From contig CANNZV010001150.1 in assembly GCA_947561585.1 (NCBI GenBank), positions 114,152-178,151 on the forward strand: 64,000 bases of DNA. The letters run 5' to 3'. Source of the DNA: Caprella mutica (Eukaryota > Arthropoda > Malacostraca > Amphipoda > Caprellidae). A model generated the notes under the pieces. That model did not search any database and was not told the origin of the DNA. It was given only the letters and a program-made list of their open reading frames with translations. Both the position numbers and the translations under genes were made by a program. Shown in pieces: positions 1-10,390 of the stretch (position 1 is its first letter; each line of letters opens with the position of its first letter).

Positions 1-93
1 ACAAAGAGAGAGAAGATTGTTAGAGTGAGAGGCAAAGAGAGAGAAGAGTGTTAGAGTGGGAGGCAAAGAGAGAGAAGATTGTTAGAGTGAGAG
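1..93. repeat. 31-bp minisatellite, left part
   Basis: Three copies of a purine-rich 31-bp unit that contains AGAGAGAGAAGATTGTTAG. The same array resumes at 6087, so the CR1 element between them was inserted into it. Confidence 0.9.
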
Positions 94-561
94 TCACAAG
101 GATAAAGGGACCATCAAAAGGCACAATATGCCCATCCAAGGATGGCCCCTGTGCACAGCCAGCTGTGCGCTCGACGTTGGGTTAACAACGGAACAAGGTG
201 AATCTCTCTCCATCACTTCCCACTTGGAACCTAAGCACTCCAAACCGTACTCCTAAACCTGACAAAGAAAGAACCTCCATCAGGCGTAGGAGCAAAGTTT
301 GGGTACAATCATTAGCTCCAAGTTTTATCCTGGACTTGGTCAGTCAAACCCGCCAATCACTGCCACCTTCACAGGGGCCGCCCAAAGGCAGTCCCTGAGA
401 CAGTGACAGAACGCAGGGTGTGACCTGATCTCTCTAGCCACGGAAAGGCGCCAGGTTTTCTCTTAATTGGTTGGTTGGAGTTGAAGTAAGAGTGCTACCA
501 GAAAAGATAGCTAAGACTCTCATCTCAACTCCGAGGTCAAGTCATGGAGGCGCTTGACAGC

Positions 562-3324
562 TCAGTAAGCCAGCTCACTGAGTATCCTGTCAAGTCGCCT
601 TTTGAATGTGTCAACAGTCAGGCTGCTGACAACATTTTCTGGCAGTCTGTTCCAGACATTACAGATCTTTACCAGCATGAAGTTCTCCAGCTGAGCAGTG
701 GTGAACCGAGGCGGAACCACCTTCCACCCGTGGTTGCGGGTGGGGTTCACACACAGCGAAAAGTAGTCTTCGGGATCAACTCGACTTATCCCTCGAAGGA
801 TCTTAAAAGTCTCGATGAGTTGACCCCTCAAACGTCGCTGCTCAAGCGTGAAGAGGCCCAGGTCTTCTAACCGACGTGCGTATCCCTTGGATCGGATTTC
901 AGGTACAAGTTTAGTCGCCCTCGCTTGCACCCGTTCCAACCGCTGGACATCTGCTCGCAACGTGGGTGACCAGAACTGGACCGCAAACTCCAAAAGAGGT
1001 CTTACAAGAGAGTTGTACAGGGTGAGGACTGTCTCTCTGTTTCTGTATCTGAATTGCCTCTTGATGTACCCTAGGATCTTGTTTGCTCTCTTCTCAGCTT
1101 CCAGGCACTGTCGAGAGAACTTGAGATCCCTGGTGATCATAACTCCAAGATCCTTCTGTACATCAGTGGGTCCTATTTGGGCTCCAAGTAGCGTGTAGAA
1201 AGCTTCAGCGTTCCTACGACCAGCATGAAGTACTCTACACTTGTCCACATTGAAGGGCATCTGCCACTTTTCCGACCATTCTCCGATCTTGAAAAGATCA
1301 AGTTGGAGTTGTCCGATGGCCTCTGGACTTGCAGCGTTGATGCCAATCTTTGTGTCATCAGCAAACTTGGATACCCTACTGACGAGTCCTACGTCAAGGT
1401 CATTTATGTAAATAATAAAGAGCAGAGGACCAAGGACTGAGCCCTGGGGAACCCCGCTGGTTACGGAGCTCCACACAGAGGCCACGCCATTGACCACCAC
1501 TCTTTGTCGTCTGTTATTTAGCCATGACCTGATCCATTGTAGAACTCGACCACCCACACCAATAGCTGCTATTTTCGCCATTAACCTCTTGTGAGGTACC
1601 TTGTCAAATGCCTTCTTGAAATCAAGGTAGACGATGTCAACAGCTTTGGATTTGTCATGCTCCTGAAGAACGTAGTAGAAGAACTCTAGTAAGTTTGTCA
1701 GGCATGACTTCCCGCGAAGAAAGCCATGCTGACTCTTTCCTATGAGCTGGTGTTCTTCCAGGTGATCCACAATCCTATCCTTGATGATGGATTCTAGCAG
1801 CTTTCCAGGAACCGATGTTAAACTAATCGGTCTGTAGTTACTACTGTTAGTGGTCTCACCTGTCTTGAAGATTGGGGTCACATCCGCGATCCTCATGTCG
1901 TCGGCGACCTCGCCCGACTCCAAAGAGACATTGAAGATCTGTTGCAGATGTGCCGCCAAACCATCCTTCACGTTCTTCATCACTGTCGGTAAGAATCCAT
2001 CAGGACCAGCTGCCTTGTTAGGGTCCAGCTTGCCAAGTTTGTCTACTACCTCCTCAACAGTACAAACAATCTCAGTCAGTGGCATTCGTCCCTCGTAGTA
2101 GACTACGGGGTCAGGGGTGCCAAGCGCATCCTCCCTGGTGAAGACACTGACGAAATAACTGTTGAGTTCGGCGACGATGTCGGCATCCGAAGTTGCCAAC
2201 ATACCATGGGTTGTCCTGATTGGTCCGATGGAGCTTCTGGTGGGCTTCCTGCTATTGACATAAGCGAAGAACTCCTTAGGGTTGCCCTTACAGGCCAATG
2301 CAACCCTGTGTTCCTCCGCTACTTTAGCTTGCCGCACCATTCTTTTGACCAATCTCCGTTGGTCTGTGAGAAGTCTCTCAGTTTCCGGTGAAGAGTGAGT
2401 CTTGAATGAGACGTAGAGTCGTTTCCTTCTCTTTATCTCTCTGCCAAGCTCGTTATGGAACCATTTAGGACGAACCTTCATGGAACCACCTACCCTTTTC
2501 CTAGGTATGCATCGGTCCTGGATCGAGATGTAGTTTGCCTTAAAGCCCCGCCACATCTGATCAGGTGAAGCTGGAAGTTGAGGACGTAATGCCTGCAGAT
2601 CACGAGTGAAACTGTCGTAATCAGCTCTTCTCAGATTTAGCATATTTCTATGAGAGATCTTCTCTTGTTCCACTTTGACTCCCACTCTAAAAGAAACGGC
2701 ATTATGGTCACTGGTACCCAGACATTCACCAACCGAGACCTGAGAAACCAGATCTTCGTCGGTAGTGAATATGAGGTCCAGTGCATTTTCGCCTCTAGTG
2801 GGAGTTCTTACCATCTGGGAGAGGAAGTTGTCGTTCGAAAATTCGATCAACCTACCTCCCTCTCCATCCGAGACTCTTGTGCTCCAATCCACTCTGCAGT
2901 TGAAATCTCCCAACACAATGGCCGTTTCATCCTGCAGAAGGTTAGTGAGAGCAGCGTAGAGATCTCGGTCGTGGTCTCTCGTCTGGTGGGGTGGTCTGTA
3001 GAGCAAGTAAAGGTTGAGTGTGACTTCCGCTCGGACCTCTATCCCTAGTAACTCATACGGTGAGTCGATGGGTATGAGGACCGCGTCAATGTGACAGCGA
3101 ACATAGATCATCACTCCTCCACCTGCTCTGTTGCCACGATCCCTGTGGAACATTTTATACCCGGGCAGGTGATACTCTCCCTCAAAATCTCGTTTCTCAG
3201 TGTCCAGCCAGGTCTCAGTGATGCAGATGATGTCGAGACATTCAACAGCCACCATACATCTAAACTCCTGCAGCTTATTCCTGATAGACCGAGCATTGAA
3301 GAGTATCATTCGGAGGTCCCTCAC
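562..3324 (-). CDS. CR1 ORF2: endonuclease / reverse transcriptase
   Basis: This is a 920-residue open frame. The first codon of the open frame is GTG, overlapping the ORF1 stop as GTGA. The first ATG is codon 6 (3309-3307), immediately before the endonuclease core, and is the more likely start. The endonuclease (about residues 6-215) shows FNARS with N10, ITETW with E37, GDFN with D140 and SDHN near residue 207. The reverse transcriptase (about 430-720) shows YRPISLTSV, SQHGF, YLDFKKAFDKV, SGVPQGSVLGPLL and FADDTKI, with the catalytic pair at residues 656-657. The C-terminal part (about 740-920) is the usual conserved tail. Together these enzymes nick target DNA and copy the element RNA at the nick. 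No frameshift or stop is seen, so activity is possible. Confidence 0.93.
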   Translation of the reverse strand: MRDLRMILFNARSIRNKLQEFRCMVAVECLDIICITETWLDTEKRDFEGEYHLPGYKMFHRDRGNRAGGGVMIYVRCHIDAVLIPIDSPYELLGIEVRAEVTLNLYLLYRPPHQTRDHDRDLYAALTNLLQDETAIVLGDFNCRVDWSTRVSDGEGGRLIEFSNDNFLSQMVRTPTRGENALDLIFTTDEDLVSQVSVGECLGTSDHNAVSFRVGVKVEQEKISHRNMLNLRRADYDSFTRDLQALRPQLPASPDQMWRGFKANYISIQDRCIPRKRVGGSMKVRPKWFHNELGREIKRRKRLYVSFKTHSSPETERLLTDQRRLVKRMVRQAKVAEEHRVALACKGNPKEFFAYVNSRKPTRSSIGPIRTTHGMLATSDADIVAELNSYFVSVFTREDALGTPDPVVYYEGRMPLTEIVCTVEEVVDKLGKLDPNKAAGPDGFLPTVMKNVKDGLAAHLQQIFNVSLESGEVADDMRIADVTPIFKTGETTNSSNYRPISLTSVPGKLLESIIKDRIVDHLEEHQLIGKSQHGFLRGKSCLTNLLEFFYYVLQEHDKSKAVDIVYLDFKKAFDKVPHKRLMAKIAAIGVGGRVLQWIRSWLNNRRQRVVVNGVASVWSSVTSGVPQGSVLGPLLFIIYINDLDVGLVSRVSKFADDTKIGINAASPEAIGQLQLDLFKIGEWSEKWQMPFNVDKCRVLHAGRRNAEAFYTLLGAQIGPTDVQKDLGVMITRDLKFSRQCLEAEKRANKILGYIKRQFRYRNRETVLTLYNSLVRPLLEFAVQFWSPTLRADVQRLERVQARATKLVPEIRSKGYARRLEDLGLFTLEQRRLRGQLIETFKILRGISRVDPEDYFSLCVNPTRNHGWKVVPPRFTTAQLENFMLVKICNVWNRLPENVVSSLTVDTFKRRLDRILSELAY

Positions 3325-5354
3325 CGACCTCCGAGTCCTAGCCCGTTTCCCTGGTTTTCATCGGCGCAGTCTTCATAACCTGAGCCGTCGCCAGAGTCAT
3401 CAGGGTCCGGGGTCGGCTCAGGGGGATCTGGGGTGGGGTCAGGGGGATCTGGGGTGGGGTCAGGGGGATCTGGGGTGGGGTCAGGGTGATGTGGGGTGGG
3501 GTGATGGGGATGTGGGGTGGGGTCATGGGGATGTGGGGTGGGGTCATGGGGATGTGGGGTGGGCTCATAGGGATCTGGGGTGGGGTCAGGGGGATCTGGG
3601 GTGGGGTCAAGGGAATCTGGGGTGGGGTCAAGGGAATCTGGGGTGGGGTCAAGGGAATCTGGGGTGGGGTCAGGGGAATCTGGGAAAGAGGGGTCAGATT
3701 GCCTGGATCGTTTCTTCAAAACGCCCTCAGGGCTTACTGTCTGGCTGCGCGCTCTTTTGGCATTACCTGGCACAGATTCCTCACATCTGAAGGTGGGGCC
3801 ATCTCCAGTGCCAGCTGTAGAGGTTGAAGGAGCCGTTTCTGCTTGCAGTTCCTCCTGTCGAGGCTGTGCTGCACATGCCTTCGCCGATCTCCTGCCGCGT
3901 CCTCTCTTTCTCTTCTTATGATTAAGGTCCTCCTTCAGTGGTTTGTGAGGCTTGAACAGCTTCACAGCCAGCTGTTCGGCAAATAAATTGCTGCCTCGTC
4001 CACTGAAGTGTATCCCGTCCTTCCAGTAGAGATCATCTCTTCCGAAAAAGAGATGCCAGAGGTCAACATACTTGAGGCTGTAGGTCCGACATAGGTTACT
4101 CAGTCGACCATTTATCGCCTGAGCTCTACCATAATGCTCATTAGTGGCTTTCCTCCTAGGCAAAAGCCCCACAACGATACCTCTGTTGACCTTGGACTTA
4201 ACTGCACTGAGTAGCCTATTAAAGTCCTTGACTATATTTTCAATAGGACCACTTCTCCGTGAATTCAGGAACAGGTCATTTCCTCCGACTGAGACAATCA
4301 GAGTACTGTTTCTGTCTATGTTCAGTTTTTGGATCTCCTGGACGATCCTGCCTATCTTGGCACCAGGGAAACTCAGTACTCTGTTCTCGCGACGAAGCTG
4401 CTTGTAGCGTAGGCCGGTTTGCCTCCCTACGAGGGAGTCACCCACCAGGAGGTTCACGGTTTCCCTCTCTGGTGGAACCGTAGCTCTACCTTGCAGCTTC
4501 GTTTCGCTCTTCCTCCTCTCTGTGTCAGGACGGCTTTTTGTCCTAACACTTTTGGCAATGCTTCTGCCTACATTGCCGTTTAAATCTCTGGCTCCTGAGG
4601 TAACTTCCATAGCCACTACAGAAGTGGGTGGTATCCGGGGGACAGGATCCCTCAATAGGACGCTCCGGTAAGACTGCCTCTCAGAGTCATCCTTCGACCT
4701 CTTAGCCTCCAGGGACGCCAGTCTGATTTCTATAATGTCCATTGTGGACTCCTGGATGTCAAACCGACATTCCAGGGGGACAAGTAGCGATTTAAGAGTG
4801 CTGGTGGCGGTGCTAGGAACAGATACCCGACTCTCACCCAGCTTCTCTCTGAGGTTTCTAAGTTCCTCGGCATGTTGTACCTCTTTTCGGTCTAAACTTT
4901 TACGGAGGTCAGAAATGACCTTCTCGTACTTCACGAGTTTTGCGGCCTGACTCTCAATTTTGAGAAAGAGCTCGCAAAAGAGGCACACGCTCAGCCTCGT
5001 GAGATCCGCTGCCTTTCCCTCCTTGAAGTCAATTGACCACTTCTTCTTTTTGCACCTGAAACATTCATGTTTCAGGGCACCAGGTCCGTTTTTCCCCCTC
5101 TGGGGTCCAGGTGGGACGTCACGGACTCCTGCCTTTTTCCCTCTCACTCCTGATCTAGTAGCCTGACTACCAGATCTTCTGGTGCTCACTGTCTGAGCAC
5201 CTGCACAGGGTTGTTGTGCATCGGCAAGGGTGGGAGATTGGGGCTCTCCCAAGCCACAGGGTTGTGAGTTTTCCATAGAACATTTAGATTTTCCAACACT
5301 ACTATCTCCCCCGCCACCACGGACGGCAACCAGGGCAAGGTATATGGGTCTCAT
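3321..5354 (-). CDS. CR1 ORF1: zinc-finger, coiled-coil and SGNH-esterase protein
   Basis: This is a 677-residue open frame. Cys98, Cys101, Cys124 and Cys127 form a CxxC...CxxC finger, followed by a charged coiled-coil stretch at about 132-175. Residues about 298-470 form an SGNH/GDSL hydrolase with GDSL (Ser307), GGND (Asn359) and DGIH (Asp446, His449). An esterase in ORF1 is known for CR1-clade elements and is thought to help RNA or membrane interaction. Residues about 545-660 are a proline- and aspartate-rich run of 7-residue repeats (DPTPDPP type) encoded by a 21-bp minisatellite. The frame ends at a TGA that overlaps the first codon of ORF2. A later Met (codon 27) is an alternative start, because the first 25 residues carry no recognisable feature. 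Confidence 0.88.
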   Translation of the reverse strand: MRPIYLALVAVRGGGGDSSVGKSKCSMENSQPCGLGEPQSPTLADAQQPCAGAQTVSTRRSGSQATRSGVRGKKAGVRDVPPGPQRGKNGPGALKHECFRCKKKKWSIDFKEGKAADLTRLSVCLFCELFLKIESQAAKLVKYEKVISDLRKSLDRKEVQHAEELRNLREKLGESRVSVPSTATSTLKSLLVPLECRFDIQESTMDIIEIRLASLEAKRSKDDSERQSYRSVLLRDPVPRIPPTSVVAMEVTSGARDLNGNVGRSIAKSVRTKSRPDTERRKSETKLQGRATVPPERETVNLLVGDSLVGRQTGLRYKQLRRENRVLSFPGAKIGRIVQEIQKLNIDRNSTLIVSVGGNDLFLNSRRSGPIENIVKDFNRLLSAVKSKVNRGIVVGLLPRRKATNEHYGRAQAINGRLSNLCRTYSLKYVDLWHLFFGRDDLYWKDGIHFSGRGSNLFAEQLAVKLFKPHKPLKEDLNHKKRKRGRGRRSAKACAAQPRQEELQAETAPSTSTAGTGDGPTFRCEESVPGNAKRARSQTVSPEGVLKKRSRQSDPSFPDSPDPTPDSLDPTPDSLDPTPDSLDPTPDPPDPTPDPYEPTPHPHDPTPHPHDPTPHPHHPTPHHPDPTPDPPDPTPDPPDPTPDPPEPTPDPDDSGDGSGYEDCADENQGNGLGLGGR
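3411..3690 (-). repeat. 21-bp coding minisatellite in CR1 ORF1
   Basis: About 13 copies of a G-rich unit on the plus strand (GATCTGGGGTGGGGTCAGGG). On the minus strand it encodes a heptad of the form DPTPDPP, with local variants rich in PHP. The unit length of 21 keeps the frame open. Confidence 0.9.
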
Positions 5355-6086
5355 AAGTACAGAGACCCACCTCAGGGAGTATAGGAGTGAGGGTTGCCTC
5401 CGCAGCGGTCAAAACGACGGTTTCCCCCCAAGGCAAGACCTCTTACCTTGAGGGGGAGGCAATATGCCTCTGCCCCCGTTCTTTTCCACTGGTTTAGCTC
5501 GATAACGATAGTATCAAATCAATATTCAGTTCAGATCAAGGAGTTTGCAGGGTCGTTATAAGGATTTAAAATCAGAGTTACCTTCTCTTAGCCTTCCTCT
5601 TTAGATTTGTGAGACTTACAGGGCTAGGGGTGGTTTTATATCGGAGTTTTCCTTCTCCTAGCCTTTCCTCAATTGGTGGGACCTACAAGGCAGCAGGCGG
5701 TGTTAAGTCAGAGTTTCCTTCTCCTAGCCTTTCCAATAATAGGTGGGCCCTACAAGGCAGCAGGCGCTTTTTGTCAGAGTTTGTCCTCTCTTAGGACACC
5801 CAGCCATTACAGCCAGGGCCTCACGCTTAACGGCCGCTATGCCGGATAACGTATCCCCGTGGACTCACGACTGCTATCATTACCGGACAGTACGGTCCGC
5901 CACTGCTTATTCAGTATATTCGCAGCTAGCCTGCATATCTGCAGGCCGTTCGGCTATCCGCCACCTGCCGAGGCGCTCCACAGTAGTTGTCAGCTACCCA
6001 CATTCCGTCTTATGAATAAGAAAGCTTAAAGTTACCTTAAAACTAAACTTATTCTAAGACTTCCAGCAGCCTGTTTTCACAAGTAG
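5355..6086 (-). promoter_or_regulatory. CR1 5' leader with tandem subrepeats
   Basis: This is the leader upstream of ORF1. It holds about three imperfect copies of a 66-70 bp unit between about 5575 and 5795, each with CCTTCTCCTAGCCTTTCC or a close variant and GGCAGCAGGCG in two of them. Repeated leader units in LINEs are often promoter modules. That role is inference here. Confidence 0.6.
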
Positions 6087-6615
6087 GAGAGAGAGAGAGA
6101 AGATTGTTAGAGTGAGAGGCAAAGAGAGAGAAGAGTGTTAGAGTGAGAGGCAAAGAGAGAGAAGAGTGTTAGAGTGGGAGGCAAAGAGAGAGAAGATTGT
6201 TAGAGTGAGAGGCAAAGAGAGAGAAGATTGTTAGAGTGAGAGGCAAAGAGAGAGAAGAGTGTTAGAGTGAGAGGCAAAGAGAGAGAAGATTGTTAGAGTG
6301 AGAGGCAAAAAGAGAGAAGAGTGTTAGAGTGGGAGGCAAAGAGAGAGAAGATTGTTAGAGTGAGAGGCAAAGAGAGAGAAGATTGTTAGAGTGAGAGGCA
6401 AAGAGAGAGAAGAGTGTTAGAGTGAGAGGCAAAGAGAGAGAAGAGTGTTAGAGTGAGAGGCAAAGAGAGAGAAGAGTGTTAGAGTGAGAGGCAAAGAGAG
6501 AGAAGAGTGTTAGAGTGAGAGGCAAAGAGAGAGAAGAGTGTTAGAGTGAGAGGCAAAGAGAGAGAAGAGTGTTAGAGTGAGAGGCAAAGAGAGAGAAGAG
6601 TGTTAGAGTGAAAAG
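6087..6615. repeat. 31-bp minisatellite, right part
   Basis: About 17 copies of the same 31-bp unit as at 1-93, with two main variants (GAAGATTGTT and GAAGAGTGTT). The last unit decays at about 6615. Confidence 0.95.
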
Positions 6616-7340
6616 CAAAGTGAGAGAGTAGTGATAATGCTTGGTCACACATATCATTGTTCTGTCCGATATATGTCCTCTCTATGCTTTTTTAAAACTG
6701 AAGGATACTTTACTGCCTGATTGTATTCGTTGAAATTATAGTAACGGTAAATTTTTCACTGACACTGAAGCACTGAGTGGACACGGAACAGATAGACAAC
6801 TGATGAGTATGAACAACCTTTTCGTGTGAAAGGCAGTAGTTTACTAATCAATAAAACAATTTACTTAGTTTTAAAAATTGTCATATTTTGTTTTTGAACT
6901 ACCTACATAGAACTATTTTAATTTTGCAAACAAAACATTGTTCATTGATTTGAATAATTCAGAACTCAATTAACGGACTTTCACATTAACAAATAAGAGA
7001 TTGTTTTTATTTGAGGAAATAGAAAGGATGCTATAAAATTTATATAAGGTAACAATATTATATTTCATTTATAATAATTTGAATAGATACGGAACAAATT
7101 ACAGAGTTTCTATGTAATAAATTAAAGTTGCTATTCATTATACAAAGCGATTTGAATCTTAAATAAATAATATACTGCTAAAATTCCTTTGAAAGTTAGA
7201 ATATATTTCGATTGTAAATCATTCAGTTGTTAAGATATTGATGTACCTAGCAGGGACCACTGGTCCCTAAATTACTGAATACTTTCTACTGTTACTTAAA
7301 ATTCACGAAAAGGAAACACGGGTCCTAGAACTCTGAGATC
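6616..7340. other. AT-rich intronic DNA, nothing recognised
   Basis: No coding signal, RNA gene or clear repeat is seen. It probably belongs to intron 7 of the sidestep-like gene. Confidence 0.5.
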
Positions 7341-8153
7341 AGTTCTATTGAAATTCTGCAGTGAAAAATATCACCAGGTAAATTTCATCGCTGGAAAAGT
7401 CCGCTGCTTGTTTCTCCCACCATTGATATATTCCACCGCAAAATATTGCATTTAATAAACAATAATTAAGTATAACATTGAATAAAACTGATTTAAAAAA
7501 ATGTGTTTTTGATGGTTTTCGGATAACTGCTACTGAAGAACATTTTATCAGTACTTATAACCTAGGTTTTAAAAAATAGCTGACTGGAGTTTTCCATCTT
7601 TGGAAATTCCATCCCGGTAAATTCCACTCGATAAGTTCCACACCAGTAAGTTGCACCCACACCAGTAAATTTTTTTCCACACCAGTAAGTTTTGTATATA
7701 AGTAACAAAATTTGTTCCTTGATGAATGATGATTAATACAGACATTTTTTCAAATTAAGCCTCCTACCTTGCTGCAAATATCCGTTAATTATTTATTATT
7801 CACTGGAGGTTAAATTACCAGGGAGGGGAGGGGGCTATATCTACAACCAAACAAATTGCAATATAAATAATATCACTGTTGAACCTCACACGGGAGGGGG
7901 AGGACCTAAAGCGACGTTTACACGGGCACACAAATGTGCCACTGGTGTGCGCCCAAATCGCTTCTTTAACGCAGTGTGTGGCACTGTTTTCCAGTAAAGT
8001 GTTCACACGTATACTTTGTGCTCGCACTTTTGAGTGTCACTCACTTGCCTGTACGTGGTTCAGATTCTGTACGTGTTAGTGACTAATATCCAATGGTAGA
8101 TGTTATAAATATTGTTCAAATATTTGATTTTATAATATATTATTTAGGTAATA

Positions 8154-8393
8154 GAGTCAAACTCCTGAGTTATGAAGCACTCGAGTATAAATGAAGGACC
8201 TGAAATATGAAATGCACCTCAGTTATGAAGTATTTTCTATGTTTAAATTATAGAAAATGATATACATACGTCATGAATTGCGTCATAGTTATCCATCAAT
8301 AACCATAGTTTTCTAAGATTTTAATCATAGAAAATTATCTAGTGCACCCAAGTTATGAAGGAACTTCTACTTCATAACTCAAGAGTTTCACTG
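8154..8393. mobile_element. Small MITE, about 240 bp
   Basis: The ends are an imperfect inverted pair of about 30 bp with AACTCCTGAGTTATGAAG on the left and its counterpart on the right (CTTCATAACTCAAGAGTTTC). The outer sequence CAGTGAAACTC next to TA is of Tc1/mariner type. There is no coding content. Confidence 0.6.
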
Positions 8394-8771
8394 TATTCAG
8401 ACTCTGTAGGTAATATGATTATGGAATTTAATATTTCTACTATTAAAATAAAATCATATTGTAATGATGTTTTGCTTAGTTTATGTTATATCTACTTTTC
8501 TGTAGAATTAATTTCTAATTTCCAAATTTTATTATTGTTTTACAGGCTTCAACTTGCCCTAACAAAACCAATTTTATTAATTATCTCGTGAATATGTCCT
8601 TTTGTGTTGGTAAAAACTTTATTTAACTTACCAATCCTAATACCTATCAAAACTACTAAACTATTTAAGTGGTAACTCAATTATAAGCTATATATATAAA
8701 TTTCGGCACACAGCAGTGGCACACATGTTATCACTCCCGGAGCGATCGCTCTTTTTGTGTGCCACATTGTA

Positions 8772-10390
8772 CAGTAGTGGACAAAATATAAGGGTAAGCC
8801 AAAACAAGTTATCTAAATCTTTGATTTCATATAAAGTACAAAACACACATTATTGAAATTTTGCATGAATTTTCATATAGAGCTCATATGTATTCGTATG
8901 AAATTTCAAAGCATTTGGACAAATATTCTAGGAATAGTTCCATATTTTACTTCAAACACTAAATTTTGCTCTGGTCAAAAGTTAAGGGTAGCCATCATAA
9001 ACTTTGAAATATTCGCGGATATTGGCAATTAACTTAATAATTTGTGAATAATTATTTGATATATCACTTGAAGATATCTTCTATCACAAAATTCTATAAA
9101 TTTTGCACAATATGAAGGAGTTATCCATCTTCTATTCATCCTCGAGAAATGTCCACAATTCTTCCACATTTCTTGTGTTTCTTCTCTGAGTACAGTCTCC
9201 AATTATTATCCAAGCAATTTCAATTCGATTGAGGTCAGGACTCTGTGAAAGCCAGCTCATTAGAGCAATTTCTTCATCTTCTAATAGAGTCGTAACTTGT
9301 TTATCTGAGTAGTAGGGTACGTTGTCCTGCTTGAAACTCTGTGGTTGAGGGTCAGCTGCTTGTTGATAGGGGAGAGTATGATGACGAAAGAACTGTTTTA
9401 TACTTCTGCAATAACTCCTCCTCGTAGACGAACAATGGGACAGGTCCAGCAGAAAAAATTACCCCCTAAACCATCACACTTCCTCCTCCAAAATTAACCG
9501 TACCGTTTTCTTGACGCAGTTCAGAGTTAACATTTCCCCTACTTTACGCTTAATTCGTACTTTCCCATAAGAGCCAAAAACTTCTATTTTTCTTTCATTC
9601 ATCACTAGAATGTAATTTCGACCACTGATCAATCGACCAAACGACATACTCTTGACAAAACACAAGTAACACTTTCCGTTTCTTTTTTGAGATTGAAGGC
9701 TTCGATGCAGGGACAAATGATTGCAAGCCAACTTGTTGAAGTCGAAGCGAAAAAGTAGACTGGGACACCGTATCACCAGACATGACATCTATCTCACAAA
9801 ACATTTGACCAGAAGTGTTGAAACTACCTTGCAAGCTACTTTGAAGACTTGCATGATCTTCTCTCAGCAATGCTTTGGGTAGTCTACCATTCATCGGTTT
9901 TGAATCAACAACTGCATACTGCTTATGTTGAGCCACGATATGTTGCACAATCCTTTTGTACCTTCATGTGGCAATAGAAATCTCTCGCATCGACAATTAG
10001 AGACTGTATCAGAGGGGAAACTTGTGGACATTTCTCGAGGATGAAGAGGAGATGGATAACTCCTTCATATTGTGCAAAATTATTAGAATTTTGTGGTAGA
10101 AGATGTATTGAAGTGATATAGCAAAGAATAATTCACAAATTATTAAGTTAATTGCCAATATCCGCGAATATTTTATGAATAAGTTTATGATGGCTACCCT
10201 TAACTTTTGACTAGAGCAAAATTTATTGTTTGAAATAAAATATGGAACTATTCCTAGAATATTTGTCCAAATGCTTTGAAATTTCATATGGATACGTGCA
10301 AAATTTCAATAATGCGTGTTTTGTATTTTTTATGAAATTAAAGATTTATATACCTTGTTTTAGCCTACCCTTATATTTTGTTCACTACTG
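8772..10390 (-). mobile_element. Tc1-like transposon with ~380-bp inverted repeats, copy 1
   Basis: The element is flanked by TA on both sides (8770-8771 and 10391-10392). The ends begin CAGTAGTGGACAAAATATAA on the left and the near-identical inverted sequence on the right. The inverted repeats continue for about 380 bp, to about 9160 and 10015. The interior holds a broken transposase on the minus strand. A diverged second copy lies at 49426-50904. Confidence 0.9.
9115..10025 (-). pseudogene. Degenerate Tc1-like transposase
   Basis: Tc1/mariner transposase similarity is spread over shifted frames on the minus strand. About 9595-9948 covers the helix-turn-helix end and the start of the catalytic domain, including SDE at its end. 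About 9474-9600 continues in another frame. About 9160-9400 retains SPDLNRIE, which holds the third catalytic acidic residue, and an upstream QDN-like block. Frameshifts and stops separate the blocks, so this copy cannot make a functional enzyme. Confidence 0.8.

Larger units (their letters stand above)
94..6086 (-). mobile_element. Apparently full-length CR1-clade non-LTR retrotransposon
   Basis: Reading on the minus strand, the order is a 5' leader of about 730 bp, ORF1, ORF2 and a 3' UTR of about 470 bp. Both reading frames are uninterrupted, and the element is flanked on both sides by the same 31-bp minisatellite. ORF1 combines a Cys-rich finger, a coiled coil and an SGNH esterase. ORF2 carries an APE-type endonuclease and a reverse transcriptase with CR1-like motifs. 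I see no clear target duplication: the array resumes with a few bases missing, and the repeats obscure the junction. The element lies in the same orientation as the sidestep-like gene, probably in its intron 7. The exact ends are uncertain by a few bases. Confidence 0.9.

Noticed and set aside
544..5451. Several plus-strand frames opposite the CR1 element
   Set aside because: All lie antisense to the two convincing CR1 frames and show no domains of their own.
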